This document shows positions 34,390-42,245 of a DNA stretch of 42,245 nt, one piece after another. Location of the stretch: assembly GCA_937894515.1 (NCBI GenBank), contig CALCRH010000035.1, positions 1 to 42,245 on the forward strand, in the 5' to 3' direction. Made by a program: the position numbers and the translations under genes. Each line of letters starts with the position of its first letter. Position 1 is the first letter of the stretch. The stretch is from an uncultured Clostridia bacterium (GTDB taxonomy: Bacteria; Bacillota; Clostridia; Oscillospirales; Oscillospiraceae). The notes beneath the pieces are model-generated. The model was not told the origin of the DNA. It saw nothing but the letters and a program-made list of their open reading frames with translations, and did not search any database.

Positions 34390-35492
34390 AAATTCTATTA
34401 GTCGGAGATTACAGCATGGTTCACAAAAACCTGAAAGACGGTTTGGAACAGTTGGGACATACGGTAATCCTGACATCGAATGGAGACTACTGGAAAAAAA
34501 TACCGGGGTCAGATTTGCCGATGACCCCCAATGTAAGCATAAGCAATCAAAAAATGCGTGCTGTCTATGACAGATTTTTACAGCCGTATCATATTATGCT
34601 CTATTATTTTCGATTGTGTGTCAAGCATCGGTTTGATGTGATCCATATTATGAGTGCCGATTTGTTCGATTATCGGCACAGAAAACGCATATACCGATTC
34701 TTCAGATTTCTGAGTCACAACCGTTTGTATGTAACCATTCCCGGTGCAGACTGCTATTTGTACAAAGCATGGAAATACGGTATGTTCAGATATGCCTCTT
34801 TTGATGACAACCCCGAACAGTATCAAAGGTTTGATGAATCAAATGCACGGTCTGTAACAGAAAACGAAGCATACAGATACACAATAGAACATGCCAGGAT
34901 ACTTATACCGGTAAATCCGTATGAAACAGAGATTCCGTTTATTGCTTTTCAAAGTTTGAGGAAACTTATTCCGCTGCCGATCAATACCGATTCGATAAAA
35001 TACGCGGACAATACCGTTAACGGCAAAATAATCATATATCACGGAGTCAGTTTCCCGGGGAATAAGGGATCGGACTATATCCTGGAAGCGTTTGATATTA
35101 TAAAGGAAAAATACGGGGATTCAGTTGAAATCGTTACCACCCATCAACTTCCCTATGATGAGTTCATAGAAAAGCTGAAGGAATGTAACATATATGTGGA
35201 TCAGTGCAAATCATACAATTACGGAATGTCGGCAATCATTTCAATGGCTATGGGAAAGATTGTGCTGAGCGGCAATGCACCTGAAATCCAAGCAAGTTTT
35301 AACGGTCATTTATGCCCGATCATCAACATTACACCGGATGCACGTCAAATTGCGTCGGAATTGGACAAGCTGATTTGTGCAAAGGAGACTTTCAAAAAAA
35401 TCGGACTTGCCGGCAGAACATTCGTCGAAGAATATCATAATTGCCGGGAAATTGCAAAAATGTACATAAAAGAATGGAGCAAAAATAGATGA
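34386..35492 (+). CDS. Glycosyltransferase family 4-like
   Basis: 368 aa, GT-B fold. The N-terminal Rossmann half begins MKILLVGDYSMVHKNLKDGLEQLGH. The C-terminal half has HGVSFPGNKGSDYILEAFDIIKEKYGD, the donor-binding IYVDQCKSYNYGMSAIISMAMGKIVLSGN, where the usual E.G...EA.A.G pattern is modified (Y-G-M-S-A), and a C-terminal alpha-helix. A retaining transferase of unknown donor. ATGA overlaps link it to the genes on both sides. Confidence 0.88.
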   Translation: MKILLVGDYSMVHKNLKDGLEQLGHTVILTSNGDYWKKIPGSDLPMTPNVSISNQKMRAVYDRFLQPYHIMLYYFRLCVKHRFDVIHIMSADLFDYRHRKRIYRFFRFLSHNRLYVTIPGADCYLYKAWKYGMFRYASFDDNPEQYQRFDESNARSVTENEAYRYTIEHARILIPVNPYETEIPFIAFQSLRKLIPLPINTDSIKYADNTVNGKIIIYHGVSFPGNKGSDYILEAFDIIKEKYGDSVEIVTTHQLPYDEFIEKLKECNIYVDQCKSYNYGMSAIISMAMGKIVLSGNAPEIQASFNGHLCPIINITPDARQIASELDKLICAKETFKKIGLAGRTFVEEYHNCREIAKMYIKEWSKNR

Positions 35493-36445
35493 ATACAGAC
35501 GCCTTGATTTCTGTGGTTGTTCCGATTTACAATGTCGAAAAATTTTTGTATCGCTGCATTATGAGCGTCATATGCCAGAATTACAGCAATTTAGAGATAA
35601 TATTGGTAGATGACGGATCAACGGACGGATGCTCTCAGATATGTGATGAGTTGGCAGATAAAGATGAGCGGATCAAGGTGATTCATAAACCAAACGGAGG
35701 GCTTTCTTCTGCCAGAAACGCGGGAATTTCCGCGGCAACCGGGGAATATATAATGCTTGTGGATTCCGATGATTACATAGATTCGCGTATGGCGAGGTAT
35801 TTACTTGAGTTAATTTTGAAAGATCATACGGATCTGGCTATATGTTCGTTTCAGTATGTGGATGAAAGTGGCAACGAAACAAGAAAAGATCTGATGGCAT
35901 ATTGTCCTCTGAAAAACGGGATTCTGAACAACGTTGAATTGCTGGGATTGATAAATACGAATGTCAGCGGATATTGGTTTTATTCGGTCGCATGGAATAA
36001 GTTATATAAAGCCGATATTCTGAAGAAGATAAAATATCCCGAAAACCGTGTTTATGAAGACGAGTTTGTGATTCACCGTTTATTTGACAGCATTGACCGC
36101 GCGTCTGTCTCTGACAAATGTCTGTATATGTACACGCAGCGCACCGGCAGTCTCACAAATACCATAGACTATACTTCTTTGAAAAAAATGGATTTTCTCT
36201 ATGCGCTTCAAGACAGATATCGTTTTTTTAAAGCTCGGGGTTATGATAAATACGCCTACGATACTGCCGATTTAATGTATACGGTATTTATTAAGATAAC
36301 AGACGGAGCGTTCAAAAGGAAAAAAGATTTTTTTACTTACCTTGCGGAAATGTTGAAAATATCTTTGGTTTTATTGCGTGAATTGAGTATAAAAGGCATA
36401 AAACTGCCGTTGATTTATTTTAGGAGGTTTTGGAGAGTATTGTGA
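35489..36445 (+). CDS. Glycosyltransferase family 2 (4)
   Basis: 318 aa. A canonical GT2 start: ISVVVPIYNVEKFLYRCIMSVICQNYSNLEIILVDDGSTDGC, then NGGLSSARNAGISAATGEY and LVDSDDYID (metal site), with a C-terminal YEDEFVIHRLF. Closest in look to the EpsJ/capsule type of Firmicutes. Overlaps the GT4 gene by 4 nt and the next gene by TGATG. Confidence 0.93.
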   Translation: MNTDALISVVVPIYNVEKFLYRCIMSVICQNYSNLEIILVDDGSTDGCSQICDELADKDERIKVIHKPNGGLSSARNAGISAATGEYIMLVDSDDYIDSRMARYLLELILKDHTDLAICSFQYVDESGNETRKDLMAYCPLKNGILNNVELLGLINTNVSGYWFYSVAWNKLYKADILKKIKYPENRVYEDEFVIHRLFDSIDRASVSDKCLYMYTQRTGSLTNTIDYTSLKKMDFLYALQDRYRFFKARGYDKYAYDTADLMYTVFIKITDGAFKRKKDFFTYLAEMLKISLVLLRELSIKGIKLPLIYFRRFWRVL

Positions 36446-37338
36446 TGAGATTACTGCGTGCCGTTAAGCGAATGGCGAAAAATATCTATTATTTGGGAAC
36501 GCACGATTTGGCAAACGAGGAGAACGAATTGTCTCTGATCTACCGCGCCATCCGACATACGGAGGACTTGATGCAAACCAATATGGTATTTAAGCAGGAC
36601 GATTCGATCAACGTACTGAGCGGCGGCGAATCATGGGAAAAGATTCTTGCTTCGCCGAAAAGCATTGTCAGGATCGGAGACGGTGAGCTAACGCTGATTG
36701 CGGGAAAACCGATAGAATTTCAAAAATATGACAAAAGACTTGCCGATTATCTGCAACATATTTTGTCCGATGATCGAATGGATTTGTACGTTGGAGTAGA
36801 ATACGATTATTTTCATGGATTCCATGATGCTCCGGAGCATATTCGTAGGCATAATTATCTGTGGGCGCCGGAATTCAAGCGGACGCTGATGCGGCATATA
36901 AATCCGGAAAGAGAATACATAACCGCTTCTTTCAACCAGATGTACATCAATTATCAGAGCTTTGACCGTGAAAAATATCTGAACGATATCCGACAACTCT
37001 TTCACGGAAGAGATATGGTTGTTTTTGCCGGAAAGGGCATATTGGACGGTCTTACGCACAATGTGTTTGAACTTGCTTCCTCGTGCGAGTATGTTTGGTC
37101 CTTGCCCCGAAATGCTTTTGACGAATTTGACGCATTGCTTGAAAAAGCGAGGACTTATCCGAAAAGCAAAACGCTGTGCTTCATCTTGGGACCAACATCC
37201 AAGCCGCTTGTGTATGAACTCAGTAAGGATGGATATACAGCTTGGGATATAGGGCATCTTGCAAAGGACTACGATCACTGCCTGAAAAACGTGCCGCGGG
37301 ACAAGGATGTTGTCGTTCGCTTTTTTGCGCCGGATTAA
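36445..37338 (+). CDS. GT-D fold glycosyltransferase (DUF1792 type)
   Basis: 297 aa. The SIVRIGDGELTLIAGKPIEFQKYDKRLADYL block (about residues 73-104) is the signature of the GT-D family, whose founding members extend glycans on streptococcal serine-rich-repeat adhesins; the D.E in GDGE binds the metal. Later YITASFNQMY, VVFAGKGILDGLTHNVFE and CFILGPTSKPLVYELSKDGYTAWDIGHL also fit. The ATG at 36445 (TGATG overlap) has TGGAGAG at 7 nt; an earlier TTG at 36430 is rejected. GT-D enzymes outside adhesin loci are less well studied. Confidence 0.85.
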   Translation: MRLLRAVKRMAKNIYYLGTHDLANEENELSLIYRAIRHTEDLMQTNMVFKQDDSINVLSGGESWEKILASPKSIVRIGDGELTLIAGKPIEFQKYDKRLADYLQHILSDDRMDLYVGVEYDYFHGFHDAPEHIRRHNYLWAPEFKRTLMRHINPEREYITASFNQMYINYQSFDREKYLNDIRQLFHGRDMVVFAGKGILDGLTHNVFELASSCEYVWSLPRNAFDEFDALLEKARTYPKSKTLCFILGPTSKPLVYELSKDGYTAWDIGHLAKDYDHCLKNVPRDKDVVVRFFAPD

Positions 37339-37369
37339 AAACGAGAATAACGTAAAGGAAAAAGAAAAG

Positions 37370-37768
37370 ATGCTTGACGCGAAAAAAGTAAAGTTTGAAA
37401 TACACGGCGATGAAAGAGGTTCTCTGGTCGTGCTTGAGCGGGATGTGCTGTCATTCAGCCCCGTAAGAGTTTTTTATATGTTTGGCACGACCTCGGAAGC
37501 GCACCGCGGATGTCATGCTCATAAGATTGGAAATGAATTTCTTGTCTGCACTTCCGGCAGTTGCAAGATACTGCTGGACGACGGGCATCAAAAAGAAGTG
37601 ATCTTACTTGATCGTCCCGATGAGGGACTGTATGTTCCGTGCAATCTGTGGCGGGAAATGTTTGACTTTTCAAACGATGCGGTCTTAATGGCGGTTGCCG
37701 ATCAACCGTATGACGAAAATGACTATATCCGTAATTATCAGGAATTCAGGGAGTATTATCGTATATGA
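37370..37768 (+). CDS. dTDP-4-oxo-6-deoxyglucose 3,4-ketoisomerase, FdtA/QdtA-like
   Basis: 132-aa cupin (WxcM-like C-terminal type). It moves the keto group of dTDP-4-keto-6-deoxyglucose from C4 to C3. Motifs: HGDERGSLVVLERDVLSFSPVRVFYMFG, R.CHAHK (the catalytic histidine pair), CTSGSCKILLDDG and GLYVPCNLWREMFDFS. The length is typical. Start at 37370, with AAAGGAAAAAG upstream. FdtA and QdtA differ in the stereochemistry of the product at C4 (galacto or gluco); sequence alone does not settle which. Its stop overlaps the aminotransferase start. Confidence 0.9.
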   Translation: MLDAKKVKFEIHGDERGSLVVLERDVLSFSPVRVFYMFGTTSEAHRGCHAHKIGNEFLVCTSGSCKILLDDGHQKEVILLDRPDEGLYVPCNLWREMFDFSNDAVLMAVADQPYDENDYIRNYQEFREYYRI

Positions 37769-38868
37769 TGAACGAAATGATACCGTGCATGTCCACCATG
37801 CTCCTTGACAAAGAATTACGCAATGAATATATAGAAGCTTTCAGCGCTGTTGTGGATGACAGCTTCTACATTATGGGAAAGCGATGCGATGAATTTGAAA
37901 GAGAGTTCGCAGATTATTGCGGCAGTAAATACTGTATCGGCACAGGAAACGGTCTGGATGCCCTTACGCTGATCCTCATGGCGCTTGGCATTGGCTCCGG
38001 CGATGAGGTAATTGTTCCGTCGAATACATACATCGCAACGGTTCTTGCTGTTACAAGGGTTGGTGCAACGCCGATTTTTGCCGAACCGGATATTCGTACC
38101 GCCAACATCGATGCTTCAAATATCATAAGCAGAATTACGCAGAGGACAAGAACAATCCTCCCGGTACACCTCTACGGTCAGCCTTGCGATATGCAAGAAA
38201 TTATGGATGTCGCAGGTAAGAACCATTTATATGTTATCGAGGATTGTGCACAATCTCACGGGGCAACTTATCATGGAAAGATGACGGGAAGCTTTGGTAT
38301 TGCCTCCGGATTCAGCTTCTATCCAACCAAGAATCTTGGTGCACTTGGTGACGGGGGCGCAGTTGTGACCGATGATGAAGAACTTGCCGCCAAGGTGAGG
38401 GCAATACGCAACTATGGTTCAGAGAAGAAATACGAAAATAAATATATTGGTATTAATTCCAGACTGGATGAAATACAAGCCACATTGCTCAGTGTAAAGC
38501 TGAAGCGCTTTGATAGACTTCTTCAAGAACGAAAAAGAGTGGCAAAGCGGTATCTGGAAGGAATTCATAATCCGAAGATCATTCTGCCGTATGTATCGGA
38601 TGATGTTGACCACGTTTGGCATATTTTTGCCGTTAGATGTAACGAACGCAATGCGCTGAAAGCATATCTTGAGGCCCAAGGCATCGGAACTGGAATCCAT
38701 TATCCGATCCCGCCTCATCTGCAGGCATGCTACAGGCATCTTGGATACCGACGGGGAGATTTTCCCATTGCCGAGGAGCTGGCATCGACAGAATTATCGC
38801 TTCCGATTTTCTACGGCATGACGGATGAACAGATTGATAAGGTGATTATGACAGTCAACCGGTTTTGA
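37765..38868 (+). CDS. DegT/DnrJ/EryC1/StrS aminotransferase, FdtB/QdtB-like
   Basis: 367-aa PLP-dependent sugar aminotransferase. It would aminate the 3-keto sugar nucleotide to dTDP-Fuc3N or dTDP-Qui3N. PLP-related features: GTGNGLDALTLILMALGIGSGDEVIVPSNTYIAT, the D-x-A-Q in VIEDCAQSHGA, and the Schiff-base lysine in FYPTKNLGALGDGGAVVT (about residue 189). The tail SRLDEIQATLL and HYPIPPHLQ also fit. It overlaps the FdtA/QdtA gene by 4 nt, so the two form a pathway pair. No hexapeptide-repeat acetyltransferase (FdtC/QdtC) is present in the window. Confidence 0.93.
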   Translation: MMNEMIPCMSTMLLDKELRNEYIEAFSAVVDDSFYIMGKRCDEFEREFADYCGSKYCIGTGNGLDALTLILMALGIGSGDEVIVPSNTYIATVLAVTRVGATPIFAEPDIRTANIDASNIISRITQRTRTILPVHLYGQPCDMQEIMDVAGKNHLYVIEDCAQSHGATYHGKMTGSFGIASGFSFYPTKNLGALGDGGAVVTDDEELAAKVRAIRNYGSEKKYENKYIGINSRLDEIQATLLSVKLKRFDRLLQERKRVAKRYLEGIHNPKIILPYVSDDVDHVWHIFAVRCNERNALKAYLEAQGIGTGIHYPIPPHLQACYRHLGYRRGDFPIAEELASTELSLPIFYGMTDEQIDKVIMTVNRF

Positions 38869-38926
38869 GTAATAACGGCCTATACCATCATCAGAAAAAA
38901 CCGAGAAAAAGGAAAAGGGAATAAAG

Positions 38927-39964
38927 ATGAACACTCCTCTGATTTCGATCATTGTGCCGGTTTACAAAACGAATATTGATTTGCTCAAACGATGTGTAGC
39001 AAGTATTGTTGCACAAACTTTTGAAAATCTTGAGATTCTTCTTGTTCTGAACGGAAATACACAGGACTATGTAAATATGGTACGGAAGACAATTTATGGA
39101 GATTTCATCAGAATTAGTGAAATAGATAGGGTTGGACCTTCAGCTGCCAGAAATGAAGGCTTGAGACTTGCCAAAGGGGAATTTATAGCATTTGTCGATG
39201 CAGATGACGAGGTCACTCCGACATACATAGAAGAAGCGTTAAATGTAATAAAAGCAACGGGTGTGGATGTTGCGGTCGGAGGATGTAGGTATCAGTTCGA
39301 TGGGTATGACCGTTTGTTATGCTATGTGGGAGACACTGCGTTCCTTCAGGGGATAAACATTTGCAGCCGTTTACTTACTGCTTCGGACGGTCCAAGGGAT
39401 GGCATCAACGGTTATTTGTTTAGCAGTGTATGGGGGAAGCTGTTTCGCAGAGAAGCTTTGGAACAGGTTCGATTCAACGAAGATGTTTCCTTTTATGAGG
39501 ATATGTTGTTTATGTTTTCTGTGGCAATCAAAGGTACGTCATTTGTGATTTCGCCTGAAATTTGGTACACCTATTATCAGTATTCACACTCCCTTTTACA
39601 TAGCAAAAATGATAATACAATTCATAATTTTCAAATAATTCTCAGAATTATAAATGAAAAAATTATCGAAAAAAATGATGATTTCCTGAGCGTTCCTTGC
39701 TGTTCTTTTATTTTATGGTGTATTCAATTCAGTGTTCAGACAGCAGATAATTATTCTCGATTTGCGGATTTTATAAGCAATTGCGAACGAATGTCATTAT
39801 TAATAGAGTTAATTGACAAACTGGGAGAACGTACTAATAGATTTACCAAATTTTGTATCAAGCATCGACTATACAGATTGTATTATGTCACAAAGAAAAC
39901 GAGGCAATTCATTGCAAAACTTAAACCAAGCATCAAAAAAGAGAGGTTGATTCAGATTGACTGA
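38927..39964 (+). CDS. Glycosyltransferase family 2 (5)
   Basis: 345 aa. GT2 motifs: LISIIVPVYKTNIDLLKRCVASIVAQTFENLEILLVLNGN, GPSAARNEGLRLAKGEFIAFVDADDEV with the metal-binding D.DD, and YEDMLFMFSVAIKG. Ends in a basic tail. Separated from the aminotransferase gene by 58 nt, with RBS AAGGGAA about 8 nt before the ATG. Last intact gene of the glycan operon. Confidence 0.92.
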   Translation: MNTPLISIIVPVYKTNIDLLKRCVASIVAQTFENLEILLVLNGNTQDYVNMVRKTIYGDFIRISEIDRVGPSAARNEGLRLAKGEFIAFVDADDEVTPTYIEEALNVIKATGVDVAVGGCRYQFDGYDRLLCYVGDTAFLQGINICSRLLTASDGPRDGINGYLFSSVWGKLFRREALEQVRFNEDVSFYEDMLFMFSVAIKGTSFVISPEIWYTYYQYSHSLLHSKNDNTIHNFQIILRIINEKIIEKNDDFLSVPCCSFILWCIQFSVQTADNYSRFADFISNCERMSLLIELIDKLGERTNRFTKFCIKHRLYRLYYVTKKTRQFIAKLKPSIKKERLIQID

Positions 39965-40047
39965 CTGCTTATGCTTTGTTCGCAAGGCATTATCCGAATT
40001 TTCATAATGACATTGAAACTATGTATTGATTATCAATGGAAGGTAAT

Positions 40048-40178
40048 ATGAAACGAAAGGAATTATCCTGGCGGGCGGTGCAGGAACACGCCTTTACCCG
40101 CTCACAATGGTAACAAGTAAACAGCTGTTACCGGTATACGACAAACCAATGGTGTATTATCCGTTGTCAACCCTTGCC
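40048..40178 (+). pseudogene. rmlA: 5' fragment of rmlA (glucose-1-phosphate thymidylyltransferase)
   Basis: The frame at 40056-40175 reads KGIILAGGAGTRLYPLTMVT and on to SKQLLPVYDKPMVYYPLSTL, the universal RmlA N-terminus including the nucleotide-binding GGxGTRLxPLT motif. The upstream ATG (40048) is out of frame by one base in an A-rich stretch. The gene stops matching after about 40 residues, where rmlB sequence begins. RmlA normally has about 290 aa, so this is a dead remnant. Confidence 0.88.
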
Positions 40179-40369
40179 GCAAATATGGGGTAGAGCGTTT
40201 CCATCAAGTTGGTACGGATGAAGTATATGGCGACCTTCCGCTTGACAGACCTGATCTGTTCTTCCATGAGGACACTCCGATACATACTTCTTCTCCGTAT
40301 TCTACATCCAAAGCATCCGCTGATCTGCTTGCAATGGCATATCACAGAACTTATGGACTGCCGGTAACG
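40175..40369 (+). pseudogene. rmlB: Internal fragment of rmlB (dTDP-glucose 4,6-dehydratase)
   Basis: Reads CRKYGVERFHQVGTDEVYGD, then LPLDRPDLFFHEDTPIHTSS and PYSTSKASADLLAMAYHRTY. These are the conserved middle of RmlB, with the catalytic T-D-E triad (TDEVYGDL) and the Y-x-x-x-K (YSTSK) of SDR enzymes. Only about 65 of roughly 340 residues remain; both ends are replaced by other sequence. The frame differs from that of the rmlA piece. Confidence 0.88.
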
Positions 40370-41176
40370 AGAAAGAAGTCTTTCAAGTGCAAGAAGACCG
40401 TATGGAACGATCCCTCCGAGTGGGCGGTGTTCGAGGGGACTCATGAGGCAATTATCGACCAGGAAACCTTTGATATTGTTCAGCGCATCCGTGACGGCAG
40501 GAGAAGGCTTACCCCGATGGGTGAAATGCCGGTGCTTTCAGGGATGCTCTTCTGCGCCGACTGCGGAGCAAAGCTTTATCAGGTCAGGGCGAGAGGATGG
40601 ACGCACGAACAGGAACATTTTGTCTGTGCGACCTACCGCAAGATCAAGGGTGGGTGCACTTCGCACCAAATCCACAATGTTCAGGTCGAAGAAATACTGC
40701 TTCATGAAATAAGACGAGTTACCGCTTACGCCCGTGAGCATGAGGACGAATTCGTTCAGATGGTCACGAAGCAAAATGAAAAAGAACTCAACCGTCAGCT
40801 CCGCGACAGCCATAAAGAGCTGGAACAGGCAATGGCGCGAATTGCAAAACTCGACACGATTGTTCAAAGGCTTTATGAGGACAACCTCGACGGCAAGATT
40901 TCCGATGAACGGTTCAGCCGGATGTCAGCAACCTATGAGGCAGAACAAAGCCAGCTTGAGCAAAGGGTTACGGAATTGCAAGAGTTCCTTGATGCGGCAA
41001 AAGAGCAACGACTGAATGTGGATTCTTTCATCAAGCTGGTGAAGACCTATACGGAGATTCCAGAACTGACAGCGGAACTGATCCGCTCCTTCGTAGAAAA
41101 AATCGAAGTCTTCCAGCCGGAGAAGGTTCCCGGAACACGGACAAAGAAGCAAACCATCTGCATCCATTGGAATTGA
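40370..41176 (+). pseudogene. 3' part of a large serine recombinase (TndX/TnpX-like)
   Basis: About 268 residues, in frame with the rmlB fragment so that an artificial fused frame exists. It starts in the recombinase domain (KTVWNDPSEWAVFEGTHEAIIDQETFDIVQRI), then a zinc ribbon (CADCGAKLY ... FVCATYRKIKGGC), a long coiled coil (about residues 95-215) and a DUF4368-like end (IRSFVEKIEVFQPEK...IHWN). The N-terminal resolvase domain with the catalytic serine is absent, so it cannot cut DNA. It is probably the former integrase of the element that carried the island. Confidence 0.88.
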
Positions 41177-41177
41177 T

Positions 41178-42189
41178 AAGGTACAATAAATTGCGCAAAT
41201 TGAAAAAATAGAAAGACATGGTTTGCAAACTCTGTTAGAATGAAGTTGCGACACACCATTCTGAAAGGAGAAAGCAAACCATGTCTGAAAAGATTGTACA
41301 GTTTAACGAGGAAATTATCAAGGGGCAGTTAAAGGAACTGGTCCGCGGTAGCGTCGAGGAGACACTGAACGAGCTGCTGGAGAAAGAGGCGGAGTCGCTC
41401 ACCCAGGCGGCGCGCTATGAGCGTAACGAAGCCCGACAGGGCTACCGTAGCGGCCACTATGACCGCAACCTCACCACGACCTCCGGCGATGTTACGTTGC
41501 ATATGCCGCGGCTCAAGGGGATTCCTTTTGAAACCGCCATCATTGAGAGGTATCGTCGCAGAGAAAGCAGCGTGGAGGAAGCACTCATCGAGATGTATCT
41601 CGCCGGTGTCTCGGTGCGTCGCGTAGAGGACATCACCGAAGCACTGTGGGGTACTAAGGTCTCTCCCTCTACAATCAGCGAGTTGAACAAGAAAGCCTAC
41701 GTCCATATTGAAGATTGGCGGAATCGCCCCCTGCAAGGCGGAAAGTATCCGTATGTCTATGTGGACGGCATCTATCTGCGCCGAAACTGGGGTGGAGAAT
41801 ACGAAAATGTCTCCGTTTTGGTGGCAATCGCAGTCAATGAGGACGGCTACCGCGAGGTTTTGGGCGCTGCCGAGGGCATGAAAGAGGACAAAGCCAGTTG
41901 GGTCAGCTTCTTCCAATGGCTCAAAGGGCGCGGTCTGGACGGCGTCAAACTCATCGTTGGCGATAAGTGCATGGGTATGCTGGAAGCCGTAGGAGAAGTA
42001 TTCCCTGAAGCAAAATATCAACGCTGCGTCGTTCATTTCTACCGCAATGTATTCAGTGCTGTACCGAAATCCAAAGTTAAGATCGTGGCCAAGATGCTCA
42101 AGGCAATTCATGCCCAGGAGAGCAAAAAGGCGTCCAGAGAGAAGGCAAAGGCCGTTGTAGAAGAGCTCAAAGCTATGAAACTGAAGGAA
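41178..42189 (+). mobile_element. IS256-family element, right end lost
   Basis: A left end resembling IS256-family terminal repeats (ggtacaataaattgcgcaaa from 41180) begins 2-4 bp after the recombinase stop. Then comes a Mutator-type transposase gene. The right end is missing because another element appears to start near 42189. The left boundary is estimated by eye. Confidence 0.65.
41215..41285 (+). promoter_or_regulatory. Inverted repeat that can sequester the transposase start codon
   Basis: gacatggtttgc (41215-41226) is the exact reverse complement of gcaaaccatgtc (41274-41285). The right arm contains the transposase ATG (41281), and AAAGGAG (41264-41270) sits in the loop next to it. Transcripts entering from outside would fold the start codon into a 12-bp stem. 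Confidence 0.6.
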
Positions 42190-42195
42190 GTGTGA
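41281..42195 (+). pseudogene. IS256-family transposase, C-terminally truncated
   Basis: 304 residues of the usual roughly 400. Visible: the DNA-binding N-terminal part with RYERNEARQGYRSGHYDR, VEEALIEMYLAGVSVRRVEDI, the first catalytic Asp in YVYVDGIYLRRN (D162), the second in LIVGDKCMGM (D228), and the C..H pair (C249, H252) of the Mutator DDE fold. The family's catalytic Glu lies in an IER.N motif in the missing C-terminus. The frame runs into foreign sequence and stops at 42193, so the protein should be inactive. Confidence 0.9.
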
Positions 42196-42245
42196 ATGCT
42201 ACTGTAATAGTTGACCAGAGTGACACTGAAAAAGTTTACCACTAA
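42189..42245. mobile_element. Probable terminal segment of an IS21-like element
   Basis: Begins tgtgaatgctactgtaatag and contains the related short repeats gttgaccag and gtttaccact separated by gtgacactgaaaaa. Multiple terminal copies of GTTGACCA-like blocks are typical of IS21-family ends. The window stops after 57 bp, so no transposase can be seen. Confidence 0.45.

Noticed and set aside
40334..41176. A 280-aa gene with an N-terminal MAYHRTYGLPVT segment
   Set aside because: The start codon belongs to an rmlB remnant; the rest is a truncated recombinase, so the hybrid frame is not a natural gene.

Overview
The window looks like part of a low-to-mid GC Firmicutes chromosome, most likely a gut Clostridia of the Oscillospiraceae/Ruminococcaceae type. 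The signs are Gram-positive Shine-Dalgarno sequences before almost every gene, a dnaG-rpoD operon, a PheB-type ACT protein, a hyuA/ssnA/ygfK anaerobic purine-degradation set, and palindromic GTAGGGG-type repeats with a RAYT transposase. The taxon is inferred from gene content; no species is claimed.

Layout. (1) 1-1204: the 3' part of a 23S rRNA, a 5S rRNA and the rrn terminator. (2) 1208-6737: an AT-rich orphan gene, then on the minus strand a dnaG-rpoD-cupin operon, a small membrane protein, and queH. (3) 6737-11488: minus-strand genes for a proline/Na+ symporter, a TetR regulator, a MOP-superfamily flippase and an EamA permease, with two palindromes placed at promoters. (4) 11561-20686: plus-strand pheB, hyuA, a RAYT transposase gene with REP palindromes inside it, a strongly expressed signal-peptide surface protein, a REP/BIME array, a riboswitch-like leader with an intrinsic terminator, then ssnA and ygfK. 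(5) 20700-24180: cca divergent from murC, and a YbaK-type deacylase gene.

(6) 24.2-42.2 kb is an accessory island, visibly more AT-rich and with different codon use. It opens with a frameshifted mobile-element gene. A repeat-rich non-coding stretch, a NACHT NTPase (bacterial NLR-like) and a small XRE protein follow. Next is one long glycan-assembly operon: seven glycosyltransferases of GT2, GT4 and GT-D types, a PglK-like ABC flippase, a GNAT/FemAB-like acyltransferase, and FdtA/QdtA plus FdtB/QdtB-type enzymes for a 3-amino-3,6-dideoxy sugar nucleotide. It ends in a scar: a 5' rmlA fragment joined to an internal rmlB fragment joined to the 3' part of a large serine recombinase. An IS256-family element follows, whose transposase is cut off by what looks like the end of an IS21-like element.

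How parts work together. HyuA, SsnA and YgfK fit an anaerobic urate/purine breakdown route; the ssnA-ygfK pair appears to sit behind a transcription attenuator. The glycan operon would make, decorate and flip a lipid-linked glycan, but the enzymes that make its dTDP-4-keto-6-deoxyglucose precursor (RmlA, RmlB) survive here only as fragments, so they must be supplied from elsewhere or the locus is decaying. The most interesting signals are the ssnA leader RNA, the REP palindromes embedded in the RAYT gene, the NACHT/XRE pair with its repeat-containing upstream region, and the rmlA-rmlB-recombinase fusion scar.
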